A stretch of 64,000 nt of DNA from JAVBPB01 sp031549965 (GCA_031549965.1 JAVBPB010000002.1:12339-76338); one strand, 5' to 3'; counted from the first letter of the stretch, positions 27,304-36,851 are shown. The notes: a model not told the origin generated them from the letters alone. Program-made: numbers and translations.

Positions 27304-29658
27304 ATGAAGGAAGGACAGATAACAGTTTTTTTGAGCTTAGTATTGATTTTAATAATATCATTATTATGTGGTCTAGTAGACGGGGTAAGGCTTAATGTGG
27401 CTAGAGCCAATATGGAAAGAAGTCTTACATTGGCATTAGATTCAGTATTTGCAGATTACAATTTACCGCTATACAAAGAATATGGTATTTTCCTTCTTGA
27501 TCTTTCATACGGCAGTGAATTTAACGAAAATAAATTGGTTGAAAAATTAGAAGATTATATTAATTATAATTTTAGTAATACCAGCTTAGTAAAAATTAAT
27601 TTAGATAATTTAGAGATACTAAATAAAACATTTATAACAGACTATCCTATAGAAATATTTACAAATCAGTCAATAGAATGTATGAAGTATAAAGTATCTT
27701 TAAATATCTTTGAAAAATTTATAAATAACATTTCTTTAATTAACAAGGTTAAGGAAACATCTTATAAAATTAAGGATAAAATTATAATTGATGAAAAAAT
27801 GCAAGAAATTAATAATGATTTAATTCAGTTAATAGAAACTATTGAGGGAATTACTTTGTATAAAGGCAGAATAAGTTCTAAAGAATATTTTGCAAAAAAA
27901 ATATGCAATCAACCGATTACAAGCAATAATGTAAGTATTGACATTCCTATAGTTTTCAGTCAATTATATAATAAATATGTTAATACTACTAATTTGCTAA
28001 ATGATTTAGAAATAAGTATTAAAACTGCTGTTAATTATGATAATTCAATAAAAAATTTGGAGGAAAAAATAACAAATCTTAACTTAGAAATAAATCAAAT
28101 CTTAAATTCAGAAGATAATAAAAGCTTATCTGAACAAAAAGAAAATATATTGGAAAATTTAAAAAAAGAACTGGAAGAAACTAGTAAAAAGATATCAAGT
28201 CAACGAAATCAATACAACAATGTTAATGAACTAATAAAAACAAAAGTTAACTATTTTAATAAAATAATAATTGAAACAAAAAATAAAACATCAAAAGCCA
28301 TTGAAATAATAAATAGAATAACACAAGTAGATTTTAAAACCAAGCAATTGCTTAATAATTATAAGATGAATTTTAATATAAATAAGGACAAGTATTTTAG
28401 CAACTCATATCTCGATGATACAAGTGATATGTCGTCTGATATTTTAAATAATATTAATTTTATGCTTGATATTCTTAAAATTAACAAAAACATATTAGAG
28501 AGTGAAGATTTAAAAATCGACATAATTACTTCTCAACCAAAAACTAATAAAAATGTTAAGAAATTATTAGAAATTGTTCTAAAATGTAAAACAACTATAG
28601 AAAAGTATAAAATCAATACGTTAAAATTTAACTATGAAAACCTACACCTGAATTCTACGGTGGAAGATCCAAGAGAAAACATGAATAGTATTATGAAATC
28701 TTCAATAATAGACATGGTGTTTGATAATGACGAAAGTATATCTAAAAAGAAGATCAAGAAAGAAACGCTTCCCTTTAACTTAGTAGAGGAAAATGGTAAA
28801 GATATAAAGGAAAATCATAATGATACTATTTTGGATAATCTATTTCAATCACTGAATTTGATTACTGGTCTTAAAGAGTTGGAAGCAACAGAACTATTTA
28901 ATAAATTGTTGGTTAATGAGTACATAATTGAGCATTTTAATGGGTATTTAGAGGAAAATAAAGATATAAGTAATAAAAATGATATAAACCAAAATAAAGA
29001 CAACAGTGATTTACCTTTAAATTATCAAAAAGAGTATATTTTGTCCGGTAAGGATAATGATTATCTAAATTTAGAATGTGTACTAAAAAAAATTTTATTA
29101 CTAAGATTTTTATTTAATTTTGTTTATATTTTAAGTGACAAAGAAAAAGTTGAGCAGGCAAAATCAACATCACTATTATTGAATTTTTCAGGAATTGTAG
29201 GAGGGGTTATTAGTAACATTGTAACGATAATGATATTAGCTTCGTGGTGTTATGCAGAAAGTCTGGTAGATTTAAAGGCAATAGTATCGGGAAAAAATCT
29301 TTCTTTAATAAAAACAAAAGTTGAATGGAAGATTAATTACTTAGAGCTGTTTAAAATTAATAAAAACTTAATTAAACAAAAGGCGGAACTTATTTCTAAC
29401 AATGAATCAGGTTTTAATTATAATGACTATATAAAAATTTTATTACTTTTGCTACCGGAACAAGAAAAAATATATCGTTCGTTAGAACTTGTTGAAATCA
29501 ACATTAACAATAAATATAATAAAAATTTTAAAATTAAAAATTGCTTATATGGTTTGAATATTAAAATTAAGTGTGAAGTGGAACCACTTTTTATAAAAAT
29601 GATGAACTATAATAGTTTTAATTATGTCTATGATATAGAAAGAGAATATATATATTAA
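27304..29658 (+). CDS. Large Tad-locus surface protein (DUF5702-like)
   Basis: 784 residues. The N-terminus, MKEGQITVFLSLVLILIISL, is a prepilin/TadG-like membrane anchor with GQITVFLSL in place of the classical GxxTVE, followed by VDGVRLNVARANMERSL. The middle (about 230-340) is strongly coiled-coil with repeated E/K/L/I, the next region is Asn/Lys-rich, and a glycine-containing hydrophobic helix lies near 640-665. It resembles the DUF5702 proteins found beside Tad genes in Clostridia. It is likely a minor pilin-like or scaffold protein on the outer face. Start ATG 27304 has AGGAATTG as a weak site. Confidence 0.75.
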   Translation: MKEGQITVFLSLVLILIISLLCGLVDGVRLNVARANMERSLTLALDSVFADYNLPLYKEYGIFLLDLSYGSEFNENKLVEKLEDYINYNFSNTSLVKINLDNLEILNKTFITDYPIEIFTNQSIECMKYKVSLNIFEKFINNISLINKVKETSYKIKDKIIIDEKMQEINNDLIQLIETIEGITLYKGRISSKEYFAKKICNQPITSNNVSIDIPIVFSQLYNKYVNTTNLLNDLEISIKTAVNYDNSIKNLEEKITNLNLEINQILNSEDNKSLSEQKENILENLKKELEETSKKISSQRNQYNNVNELIKTKVNYFNKIIIETKNKTSKAIEIINRITQVDFKTKQLLNNYKMNFNINKDKYFSNSYLDDTSDMSSDILNNINFMLDILKINKNILESEDLKIDIITSQPKTNKNVKKLLEIVLKCKTTIEKYKINTLKFNYENLHLNSTVEDPRENMNSIMKSSIIDMVFDNDESISKKKIKKETLPFNLVEENGKDIKENHNDTILDNLFQSLNLITGLKELEATELFNKLLVNEYIIEHFNGYLEENKDISNKNDINQNKDNSDLPLNYQKEYILSGKDNDYLNLECVLKKILLLRFLFNFVYILSDKEKVEQAKSTSLLLNFSGIVGGVISNIVTIMILASWCYAESLVDLKAIVSGKNLSLIKTKVEWKINYLELFKINKNLIKQKAELISNNESGFNYNDYIKILLLLLPEQEKIYRSLELVEININNKYNKNFKIKNCLYGLNIKIKCEVEPLFIKMMNYNSFNYVYDIEREYIY

Positions 29659-29680
29659 AATATCTTTGAGGTGAATTGTG

Positions 29681-30682
29681 ATGCTCTTTTGTTGTATTAT
29701 TAAAAACAATTTATTAAAAAAATCTTCTCTCCAAGTACAAATTCAATCATTGGCCCCAACTAATGTAAAATTTTTAAAAAAAACAAAAAGATGCAACAAA
29801 AGGGTGTCCCAATTCATCTCAAAAGATAATAAAATTAAAATCTTAACAGGTTCAATGACTGTTGAAGCGGCAATAGTTTTTCCGGTTTTTATATATGTTT
29901 TATTTGCATTTTTATATTTTATTCAATTATTTACTATACAAGAAATTATATCAAATGGCATTTCTGAAATGGGCAGAAGTATTTCTCAGAATATGCACAT
30001 ATATAAAGACTTAAAAAGTGAAATTGAATATGGTGAAACTGAAGATACAATAAAATCTACAAATCAACTTGAAAAAGGCTTAAAATCATTACTTAACCAT
30101 ACAGTCTTATGGCAAATGCTTAAAGCTTATTTACCCGAAGAATTAATTAATAATTCATTAATTATAAATGGGTATGAAGGCTTGAGATTTTATAATTCAT
30201 ATTTAAATGAAGATGATAATACATTTTTTGTAATTGTTAATTATAACATTGAATTACCGATTCTCTTTTTTAACAATAATATATTTAGTATTAAACAAGG
30301 CTTAAAATTAAAAGGTTGGACAGGTTATGAAGAAAAGTCTGAAATAAAAGAAATAGATTATGAAGATATTGTATACATTACTGAAACAGGAACCGTATAT
30401 CACATCTTTAGAGAATGTACCCATTTAAAAATCGATATATATGAAAGTAAAATTAGAGAAGTAACTAATTTAAGAAATGATTACGGAGGTAAATATAAAG
30501 AATGTGAAATTTGTGTAATAGATATAATATCACCGCAATCAATAATTTATATAACTAGTTCAGGAGACAGGTACCATAGTAGTATTTCTTGTAGTGGGCT
30601 AAAAAGGTGCATTATATCTATACCAATATCTCAAGTTAATGGCAAGAATTTATGTAAAAGGTGTGAAAGCAAAAAAAAATAA
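29681..30682 (+). CDS. TadE-like pseudopilin with paired cysteine-rich C-terminal motifs
   Basis: 333 residues from ATG 29681 (TGAGGTG 7 nt upstream; GTG 29678 is the alternative). A 60-residue basic N-terminal extension precedes a pseudopilin segment, TGSMTVEAAIVFPVFIYVLF, typical of TadE. After a globular region (about 100-225) come two related C-terminal units: YITETG..YH...CTHL...CEIC (about 232-285) and YITSSGDRYH...CSGL...CKRC (about 292-333). Each has a His and three or four Cys, as in a small metal-binding module. It probably decorates the pilus tip or base. I do not know a described function for this module in Tad systems. Confidence 0.8.
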   Translation: MLFCCIIKNNLLKKSSLQVQIQSLAPTNVKFLKKTKRCNKRVSQFISKDNKIKILTGSMTVEAAIVFPVFIYVLFAFLYFIQLFTIQEIISNGISEMGRSISQNMHIYKDLKSEIEYGETEDTIKSTNQLEKGLKSLLNHTVLWQMLKAYLPEELINNSLIINGYEGLRFYNSYLNEDDNTFFVIVNYNIELPILFFNNNIFSIKQGLKLKGWTGYEEKSEIKEIDYEDIVYITETGTVYHIFRECTHLKIDIYESKIREVTNLRNDYGGKYKECEICVIDIISPQSIIYITSSGDRYHSSISCSGLKRCIISIPISQVNGKNLCKRCESKKK

Positions 30683-30690
30683 GAAAAAGG

Positions 30691-31125
30691 ATGTTTAATT
30701 TGTTTGAAATTACAGAAAGTATAATAATACTAGTAGTTTTATTTATAAATACTATATCTGATATTAGGTATAGAAAAATATCATTAAGGATGTTATTAGT
30801 TACATCGATAATTGGTATCATTATCAGAATTTTAGTTCCGATACATAGCATAGTCGACATTGTTTTGGGAATTATAATTGGCATTTTTATCATTGCAATT
30901 AGTATAATTTCTAAGGGTAAAATAGGTCAAGGGGATGGATTGGTGTTTTGCACAACTGGAATATTTATTGGAGGAATTTATAATATTACATTACTATTAT
31001 ATTCATTAACATTAGCTTCAATATATTCAATTACTATAATTGTTTTCAAAAAGGCAAATAGAAAAAAAGAGATACCATTTGTTCCATTTATATTTACTGC
31101 TTACATATTGTTTTTAATTATATAA
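30691..31125 (+). CDS. Prepilin peptidase (A24A), second copy
   Basis: 144 residues with catalytic aspartates in SDIRYRKIS and GQGDGLVF, a short four-helix form. It is distinct from the copy that opens the operon (178 residues). The start could be ATG 30691, immediately after the AAAAAGG site with no spacing, or the TTG at 30700, which has better spacing. The presence of two peptidases in one locus suggests separate processing of Flp pilin and TadE-like pseudopilins, as with TadV and CpaA, or one peptidase for each class. Confidence 0.88.
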   Translation: MFNLFEITESIIILVVLFINTISDIRYRKISLRMLLVTSIIGIIIRILVPIHSIVDIVLGIIIGIFIIAISIISKGKIGQGDGLVFCTTGIFIGGIYNITLLLYSLTLASIYSITIIVFKKANRKKEIPFVPFIFTAYILFLII

Positions 31126-31141
31126 ATAAAGGATAATTTTA

Positions 31142-31726
31142 ATGAAAAAAATAACCAATGCAAGCTATACAGTAGAAGCAGTATTAATTATGAATATAAC
31201 TATTTTTATAATAGTTGCGATAATTTATATGGGTTTTTATCTTTACGATTATAATAGAATATGGGCTAATACGGATATTATTATTCAAAAGTCTAACGAA
31301 TTAATAAGAAAAGAAGCTGACATTATATCCGGAAAAATAAACTATAATTTTCTTAACAATAGGTTAATATATTGGAGATTTTTGGAAGTGTCATATAATT
31401 TAAAACATGTGATTAATGATTTTGCTATTGATGAGATTGGAAAAGGTCTGTTTATTACAAAGGTAAACAGTGTTTTATCTGAAGTAAGCAATAAAAAAAT
31501 AACTATAAAAATAGCTGCGCATTCTCAAATTCCATTTATGGAAGTAAAAAAATTATTTTTATCAGATTATTCTATTGCTACTGTTATTGAAATTGAGAAG
31601 AATATATATGATCCGACAGAATTTATAAGGAATTATGATGCAGTTAAGAAAATGGCAGGAAATATAGATGGCATCGACAAAAACTTAAGAGGTCTGCAAA
31701 AACTATTAGAAAAGGTAGGTGAATAA
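31142..31726 (+). CDS. TadE/TadG-like pseudopilin
   Basis: 194 residues. The N-terminus MKKITNASYTVEAVLIMNITIF has the pseudopilin TVEA signature and a hydrophobic helix (about 10-35), then a helical and beta domain with no cysteines. TadE-like minor pilins anchor the pilus and depend on the prepilin peptidase. It lies between the second peptidase and the FHA gene, overlapping the FHA start by 8 nt. No close ribosome binding site is visible apart from AAAGGAT about 11 nt upstream. Confidence 0.8.
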   Translation: MKKITNASYTVEAVLIMNITIFIIVAIIYMGFYLYDYNRIWANTDIIIQKSNELIRKEADIISGKINYNFLNNRLIYWRFLEVSYNLKHVINDFAIDEIGKGLFITKVNSVLSEVSNKKITIKIAAHSQIPFMEVKKLFLSDYSIATVIEIEKNIYDPTEFIRNYDAVKKMAGNIDGIDKNLRGLQKLLEKVGE

Positions 31727-33152
31727 TCTGATTAACAGGAATTACAAAACTGATATGAACAATAGCTATTTAATAATAGAAAATAATTACTATAATATTA
31801 AACAAGAATATCAGATGCAAATGATGCTAAATAATAAAATAGATGGATTAATAAAATTCGAGTTACATAAAACGGATAATCGGCATGAATTTTATTATGA
31901 TATTACAGAAAAGAATACACTTAAAGACATATATAATAAAGATGATCTAAAATACCTTCAAATTAAAGTTATTATATCTCAAATCATAGCTATAGTGGAA
32001 TCGATAGAAGATTATTTATTGGATAATAATAGTTTTATTATTAATGAAGAATACATTTATATCTCAAATCAAAATAAAATTAATTTATGCTATCTTTTAG
32101 GATATAATAAACCAATTAAGGAGCAGATGACAAGTCTAATAGAATATATGATGAATAAGGTTAATTATATGGATGAGAAAGCAGTTGTGCTGATTTATGG
32201 CTTATATAAAGTGACTCGTGAAGAAAATTGTACGTTTGGTAGACTGATACAATTAATTCAAATACAATCAGATGAAGACGAAATTCACAATATATATGAA
32301 GTAAAACCAGGAAAAACAAATAAATTATTAGACGATTCAATACAGAACTCAATACAGAATTCAATACAAAACTCAATGCAGAATTCAATACAAAACTCAA
32401 TCAAAAGTACAACACAAAATCCGATTAAGGTTAAGAGTAGTATACCTTTTATACAAGAAGATATTGAAGATGAAAAAGAAATAGAAGAACATACTTTGTT
32501 AACTAAACTACTAACATCATTGGTAATTATTATTATGCTGGTTATATTTATTATGCTACTAAAAATAGGAACATTTGAAAACTCAAAAACTCATAAAATA
32601 GATATTATTAAATTGACAGGTGGTTTTTTAATTAGCATATCAATAGTAGCATATTCTTTAAGCAAGTTATTACAAAAAGGAAATAAAGAAAGCAAAATAG
32701 TAAAGGTAGCTGATTGCATAGATAGTGAAACCAATTTAGATAAAATCATGGAAGCGACAGCAGTTTTAGATAGTACAATAGAAGAAATGGAGCAAACCAT
32801 TGTTCTTCAAGAAATAAATGAATATGAGAATCAAGTAATTTTTGAAAGTCTTAACCCTAAATTATATAATAGTATTTATATTAATAGATATCCTTTTACA
32901 ATTGGAAAATTAAATGGAAAAGTTGATTATATAATAAAAAATATAGGGGTTAGCAGATGCCATTTAAAAATTTATTATATAAGTGATATAGAAGATAATT
33001 ATATTCAAAAATTATATATAGAAGATTTAAATTCAACTAATGGTACATATCTTAATGGGTTATTATTAAAGAGTGATAAACATCAGATTTTTGCTAATGA
33101 TATTATATCCATTGCAGATTTCAAATATAAAGTATTAATAGAAAAAAGGTAA
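31719..33152 (+). CDS. Membrane FHA-domain protein of the Tad locus (DUF6382-like N-terminus)
   Basis: 477 residues from GTG 31719. The N-terminal 190 residues form an alpha/beta domain like DUF6382. A low-complexity linker of QNSI/QNSM repeats (about 207-228) follows, then two hydrophobic helices (about 265-285 and 300-318). A C-terminal FHA domain (about 385-475) holds the phosphothreonine-binding residues: IGK near the start, VSRCHLKI and LNSTNGTYLNG. It should read Ser/Thr phosphorylation in the cytoplasm and link it to pilus control. No kinase gene is in the window. The linker is encoded by six 12-bp tandem repeats at 32337-32408. Confidence 0.85.
   Translation: MNNLINRNYKTDMNNSYLIIENNYYNIKQEYQMQMMLNNKIDGLIKFELHKTDNRHEFYYDITEKNTLKDIYNKDDLKYLQIKVIISQIIAIVESIEDYLLDNNSFIINEEYIYISNQNKINLCYLLGYNKPIKEQMTSLIEYMMNKVNYMDEKAVVLIYGLYKVTREENCTFGRLIQLIQIQSDEDEIHNIYEVKPGKTNKLLDDSIQNSIQNSIQNSMQNSIQNSIKSTTQNPIKVKSSIPFIQEDIEDEKEIEEHTLLTKLLTSLVIIIMLVIFIMLLKIGTFENSKTHKIDIIKLTGGFLISISIVAYSLSKLLQKGNKESKIVKVADCIDSETNLDKIMEATAVLDSTIEEMEQTIVLQEINEYENQVIFESLNPKLYNSIYINRYPFTIGKLNGKVDYIIKNIGVSRCHLKIYYISDIEDNYIQKLYIEDLNSTNGTYLNGLLLKSDKHQIFANDIISIADFKYKVLIEKR
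32337..32408 (+). repeat. 12-bp tandem repeat inside the FHA-protein gene
   Basis: Six near-identical units of TCAATACAGAAC encode the QNSI/QNSM linker; the last unit is degenerate. Unit number is expected to vary by slippage without shifting the frame. Confidence 0.85.
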
Positions 33153-33165
33153 AGGAGATTTAAAT

Positions 33166-33444
33166 ATGGAAAAATACATATCTAAGGAATTAGAAATTTT
33201 TAAGGAGCAACTAAGAGTTAAAGCAATAGAAAGTTTTGATAGAACTTTACAAGGTGAGTATTTACAAAACAGGTTGGAGAACATTAGGGAAAAAAGTTGC
33301 GGGGAATTTACTAAGGATGAAATAATTTTAGTTAACGAATATATTGATATTATAATTGCAAATGAAAATGAGAGAGCAAAGTTTTTATATAACAAAGGAT
33401 TTGAGGATTGTATATCACTATTAAAAGAACTATGTATATTGTAA
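33166..33444 (+). CDS. Small helical protein at end of the Tad operon
   Basis: 92 residues, no signal peptide or membrane helix; mostly charged amphipathic helix with a single cysteine pair spaced far apart. ATG 33166 is preceded by AAAGGAG. It follows the FHA gene by 13 bp and is probably cotranscribed. I do not recognise the family. It could be a cytoplasmic adaptor of the pilus apparatus or an unrelated small protein. No terminator of note lies directly behind it. Confidence 0.7.
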   Translation: MEKYISKELEIFKEQLRVKAIESFDRTLQGEYLQNRLENIREKSCGEFTKDEIILVNEYIDIIIANENERAKFLYNKGFEDCISLLKELCIL

Positions 33445-33463
33445 GTAAAACAAATCGTAAAAG

Positions 33464-33526
33464 AGTTACTATTTACAGCCTGAATTAAGGATTTTTCAGG
33501 ACCAACCTCAACTAGGCTATGAGTAG
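33464..33526 (+). repeat. Dispersed stem-forming repeat, copy B
   Basis: It shares AGTTACTATT-ACAGCCT, TTAAGGA-TTTT-AG and GACCAACCTCAAC with copy A at 14683-14748, and again ends with an inverted AGGCTATG...AGTAG. It lies between the Tad operon and the SRP RNA promoter. Confidence 0.7.
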
Positions 33527-33569
33527 AAAACAAAAGTAAAAAATTGTAAAGATAAATATAAAAAAACTA

Positions 33570-33598
33570 TTGACATGGATGCTATAAAAGTATATAAT
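33570..33598 (+). promoter_or_regulatory. Promoter of the SRP RNA
   Basis: TTGACA (33570-33575), 17-bp spacer, TATAAT (33593-33598): a perfect sigma-A consensus 51 bp before the RNA. Confidence 0.85.
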
Positions 33599-33649
33599 AC
33601 ATATTACACAATTATTAAAGTTATGGAATATTAATATGTCAAAAAGTTT

Positions 33650-33911
33650 CCGTGCAGCCGGGGAGATAGCGGTGCCCTGTACCTACAATCCGCTACAGTA
33701 GGGGTGATGTTTTGCCTAGGGTCTTTTCTTGTAGGGCTGCCCTTTATAAGTGGCGTTGACGTTTGGGTCTTACGCAACAGGAATTCATGAATCGTGTCAG
33801 GGCAGGAATGCAGCAGCACTAAGTGAAAGCTCTTGTGTGCCGTGAGGTAGCCTGAATCGAGCTAACTGTTTAGGTAACGCTTATGAGGAAGATTCGAAGC
33901 AAGACGCACGG
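33650..33911 (+). ncRNA. ffs: Signal recognition particle RNA, large Bacillus-type
   Basis: The ends CCGTGC (33650-33655) and GCACGG (33906-33911) pair, giving about 262 nt, the size of SRP RNAs that carry an Alu domain. The 5' Alu part contains GCCGGGGA and the GGTGCCCTGTACC region. The S domain holds the SRP54-binding tip with GTGTCAGGGC and GGAATGCAGCAGCACTAA. It forms the ribonucleoprotein that targets membrane proteins with Ffh. Firmicutes with a long SRP RNA often have an HU-like Alu-binding protein. Confidence 0.9.
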
Positions 33912-33980
33912 AATTTAAATAATAAATAAAATAATTCAACTTTTAGTCATTTTCCATGTGTTAAGGTTGAAAAAAATTAG

Positions 33981-34035
33981 ATTCCCATTTTATTACAAAG
34001 CCTAGGTTTTGTGTAATAAAGAGGAATTTTTTTTA
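33981..34035 (+). terminator. Intrinsic terminator after SRP RNA
   Basis: ATTCC and TTTATTACAAA on the left pair with TTTTGTGTAATAAA and GGAAT on the right, followed by TTTTTTTT. The loop is GCCTAGG. Confidence 0.8.
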
Positions 34036-34142
34036 TATATATAAATGAGCATTTTTATTGAAGTTATCCGTAAAATAGGGTATAATGTAATATATTAATG
34101 ATTTAATTGATTACCAATTAATTAATAATAAGGAGTGGTAAA

Positions 34143-36473
34143 ATGGCGATAAAGATGAACCCTAACGTTCCTAATCAAATAATAGCAGGGACTGTAATAT
34201 ATGCTGAGAAGCAGCGAGTGGATGGTATTGGTCTATTGGTAAAAGGAAAAGTTGCTATGTATAACAGTGGCATGAAACTAATTCTTAATCAAGGTAGTTT
34301 TTTAGGAATATGCGACTTGGTATTTGGTGAATATATATCAACTTACATAGCTGTTGAAGACTGTATAATTTATTCTTTTGATGTAATAGATTTAGATAGT
34401 TTAGACAAAGTTTTTTCTATGGGAAAAGATTATAGCGGGTTGATTTCCATATCATTAACGAGACAAATAGTTGAAGCTGCAAAAATTTATGATGAGCTTT
34501 TTACAGTTTCTAAAAGTATCTATGATTCAATTGTGGAAAAATATGACAAATATAAAGAAATTTCAAAAAGATATGGTCAAAAAATTGAAGATATACCCGG
34601 AGCTAGAGAAATTAGACCAATAGAAGACTTTGATGTTAATGAAATGAAATTAGAATACTATAAAAATGTTATTAAATTACCACTTGAAGTTCAAAAGCAA
34701 TATTTTGGAACACATTCTTATATTACAAGATATCATTTAGAAGAGCAAGGTGAATTATTAAAAGAAATTATAGATAGTTCAATTGAGATGGCTGAATACA
34801 TAAGTAAGAATATAAAGATCTTAGTTAATGATGGCGTTGAAAATATATTTAAAGGTCTTGCTAAGCTGGCACTAGATATTAATAAAGCAGGCGGAAGAAA
34901 TAATGACATTGTTGATGAGATTGATGAAATTATAGTTATTTTAAACAGTGCAGAAGTTTTATTTATACAAAAACTAGGAAAAGATGCAATTATTGACCGT
35001 TCAAAATTAGAAGAACTATATTTTAATCTTATAAGTACTTCTAAAAAAGAGGAAGATAGTACAGGGCTTCAACTAGAATACACTAAAAATGAATTAAATA
35101 ATGCAGAAGATGAATTAAGAGGCTCACTAGATAAAATTTTGATTTTTTCTGAAATTGGAGAAGAAAAGTCCGAAAAGATGCACCAATTAATTAACACTTT
35201 TAAAATAACTACAGATAAAATGGCAGCAGACAATGAATCAAGAATGCTTAGAAAAAAATTAGCTGACTTATTTTATGAATTATATGAATTAGTATTTATT
35301 AAGGCGGCGAAAACTGGAGACAATAGCAGATTAATTGATATGTTCTTAAAATATGGATATGTAGATGAGAATTTACTTACGAAAGAGCAATTAATGGAAT
35401 TGTATTATTTAAAAGAAATTCCTAATAATGAAAGATGTAAGGTTTATAATGTAAGAGAGTGGTTAACTGAAATTTATGAAGGAAGAAAAGAACCTTCAAG
35501 AAATGAATTTGATATGGATTATGTCGAGTCTCTAAGAGAGCTAAAGAAAACCACAAAAATGACCGAAGAAGAGCAAAAAGATTATCTTAATAATATGGAG
35601 AATAAATTATTTTTTGAAATTCGAAATATGTTTAGAAGTAATCATAAATTAGTTAGTGGTCAAATAACAGTGTTTGTTCCTATTTTGCATAAGGATATGT
35701 TTATAAAAACTATAAAAAAATCTTATGTAAGTACAACTTTAGTAAATAGAGCTATTGATGATATAGTGTCAATTGATTACTCTGCTTTCTATAGGGAGGT
35801 TTTATATGTTGATGCTAAAAAAGGAATAGAAAAAGAAAGAATTATGAAAGAAGTTATGCCTGATATAATCTTAATGCCAACTTGTGGTATAGGAGGAGTA
35901 ATGTGGCAGGAAACAGCCACGAAGAAAAAAGATACAAAAGCCAGATTTTTACTGCCAATATTTTGTAGCGTATCTATTGATGATATATTGGTTTCAGTAG
36001 TTGCAAAATACAGGTGGGAAATTTGTAGGAGTATTCAAGGACTTTCATGGAATGATATAAGAGAAAAATCATTAACCTCGGAGTACTCTGATTATATTCA
36101 GTTTTACAGAAAACAAAAGGATCTAACTGAGCAGGCAAAAGAAAAAATTCGTAATCAAATTCAAAAAGGCAGAAATAACCTTAGAGAAATATTTTCTATG
36201 GATTATGAAGTATGGATTAAAAGTGAATCAAAGGGTGGTATTAGGCTTAATAAAGTAGTAAGAAATATATTATACATGAATTGCCCGTTTAACAAGGAAA
36301 TAAGGGAAAAACTAAAAAATCAACCAGCATTTACAGAAATAGCAAATAAATATAATGCTTTAACTATGAAAAAGGCTAAGGATATAGAGAATCACTATAT
36401 ATCACTTAAAAAGAACAATGTTGAAATTACAGAAGAATTAGAAACTAATCTTAAATTTTATAAAGAATTGTGA
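34143..36473 (+). CDS. Large protein with cyclic-nucleotide-binding-like N-terminus, function unknown
   Basis: 776 residues, no signal peptide and no membrane helix. Residues about 10-115 fit a cNMP-binding beta-roll (GLLVKGKVAMYNSG, LILNQGSFLG, YIAVEDCIIYSFD), with a GDL-like stretch GICDLVFGEY but no clear PRAA phosphate cassette. Helical segments follow (about 115-480), rich in charged residues. The C-terminal domain contains VLYVDAKKGIEKERIMKEVMPDIILMPTCGIGG, read as separate blocks, and further on KYRWEICRSIQGLSWNDIREKSLTSEYSDY. I do not know its function. Start ATG 34143 has AAGGAGTGG. It is monocistronic. Cyclic nucleotide or redox sensing is possible but unproven. Confidence 0.75.
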   Translation: MAIKMNPNVPNQIIAGTVIYAEKQRVDGIGLLVKGKVAMYNSGMKLILNQGSFLGICDLVFGEYISTYIAVEDCIIYSFDVIDLDSLDKVFSMGKDYSGLISISLTRQIVEAAKIYDELFTVSKSIYDSIVEKYDKYKEISKRYGQKIEDIPGAREIRPIEDFDVNEMKLEYYKNVIKLPLEVQKQYFGTHSYITRYHLEEQGELLKEIIDSSIEMAEYISKNIKILVNDGVENIFKGLAKLALDINKAGGRNNDIVDEIDEIIVILNSAEVLFIQKLGKDAIIDRSKLEELYFNLISTSKKEEDSTGLQLEYTKNELNNAEDELRGSLDKILIFSEIGEEKSEKMHQLINTFKITTDKMAADNESRMLRKKLADLFYELYELVFIKAAKTGDNSRLIDMFLKYGYVDENLLTKEQLMELYYLKEIPNNERCKVYNVREWLTEIYEGRKEPSRNEFDMDYVESLRELKKTTKMTEEEQKDYLNNMENKLFFEIRNMFRSNHKLVSGQITVFVPILHKDMFIKTIKKSYVSTTLVNRAIDDIVSIDYSAFYREVLYVDAKKGIEKERIMKEVMPDIILMPTCGIGGVMWQETATKKKDTKARFLLPIFCSVSIDDILVSVVAKYRWEICRSIQGLSWNDIREKSLTSEYSDYIQFYRKQKDLTEQAKEKIRNQIQKGRNNLREIFSMDYEVWIKSESKGGIRLNKVVRNILYMNCPFNKEIREKLKNQPAFTEIANKYNALTMKKAKDIENHYISLKKNNVEITEELETNLKFYKEL

Positions 36474-36591
36474 TTACATACATTAATTGTGTACCAAATC
36501 CTTTATTTGATTATTTTGACCGATATGGCTAAAATGATAGATGAATCTAGTGTTTTTATTAAATGAGTGAAAAGTTGAATTAATATCAATA

Positions 36592-36675
36592 AGAGGGCTA
36601 TAGCAAAAATATATAACATATTGTTGAACAATATATACAACATATGAAAATTTATTTTATTTGCTTTAGCCCCCT
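36592..36675 (+). terminator. Long hairpin downstream of the cNMP-like gene
   Basis: AGAGGGCTATAGCAAA (36592-36607) pairs with TTTGCTTTAGCCCCCT (36660-36675), with an inner ATATTGTT/AACAATAT stem in the loop. No strong T-run follows, so function as a terminator is uncertain. The remaining gap from 36676 to 36850 is AT-rich without further structure that I can see. Confidence 0.5.
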
Positions 36676-36851
36676 TTATAATTTAAATTTAAATATTGTC
36701 AGAAAATTTAAAAAACATCAAAAAGATAACGTGCAAATCATGAAGAAAACAAATAATTAGCAAAACAATACATGCGAACAAACAATAAAGCTAACAGATC
36801 GGCAAACGAAACAAATATGACAGATAAAAATAAAAAAAATTTAAAATAGTA

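Noticed and set aside
32337..32408. CRISPR-like array
   Set aside because: The 12-bp units are contiguous without spacers and in frame with the FHA protein linker.
33631..33819. 62-residue minus-strand ORF
   Set aside because: It lies in the SRP RNA and is explained by its structure.
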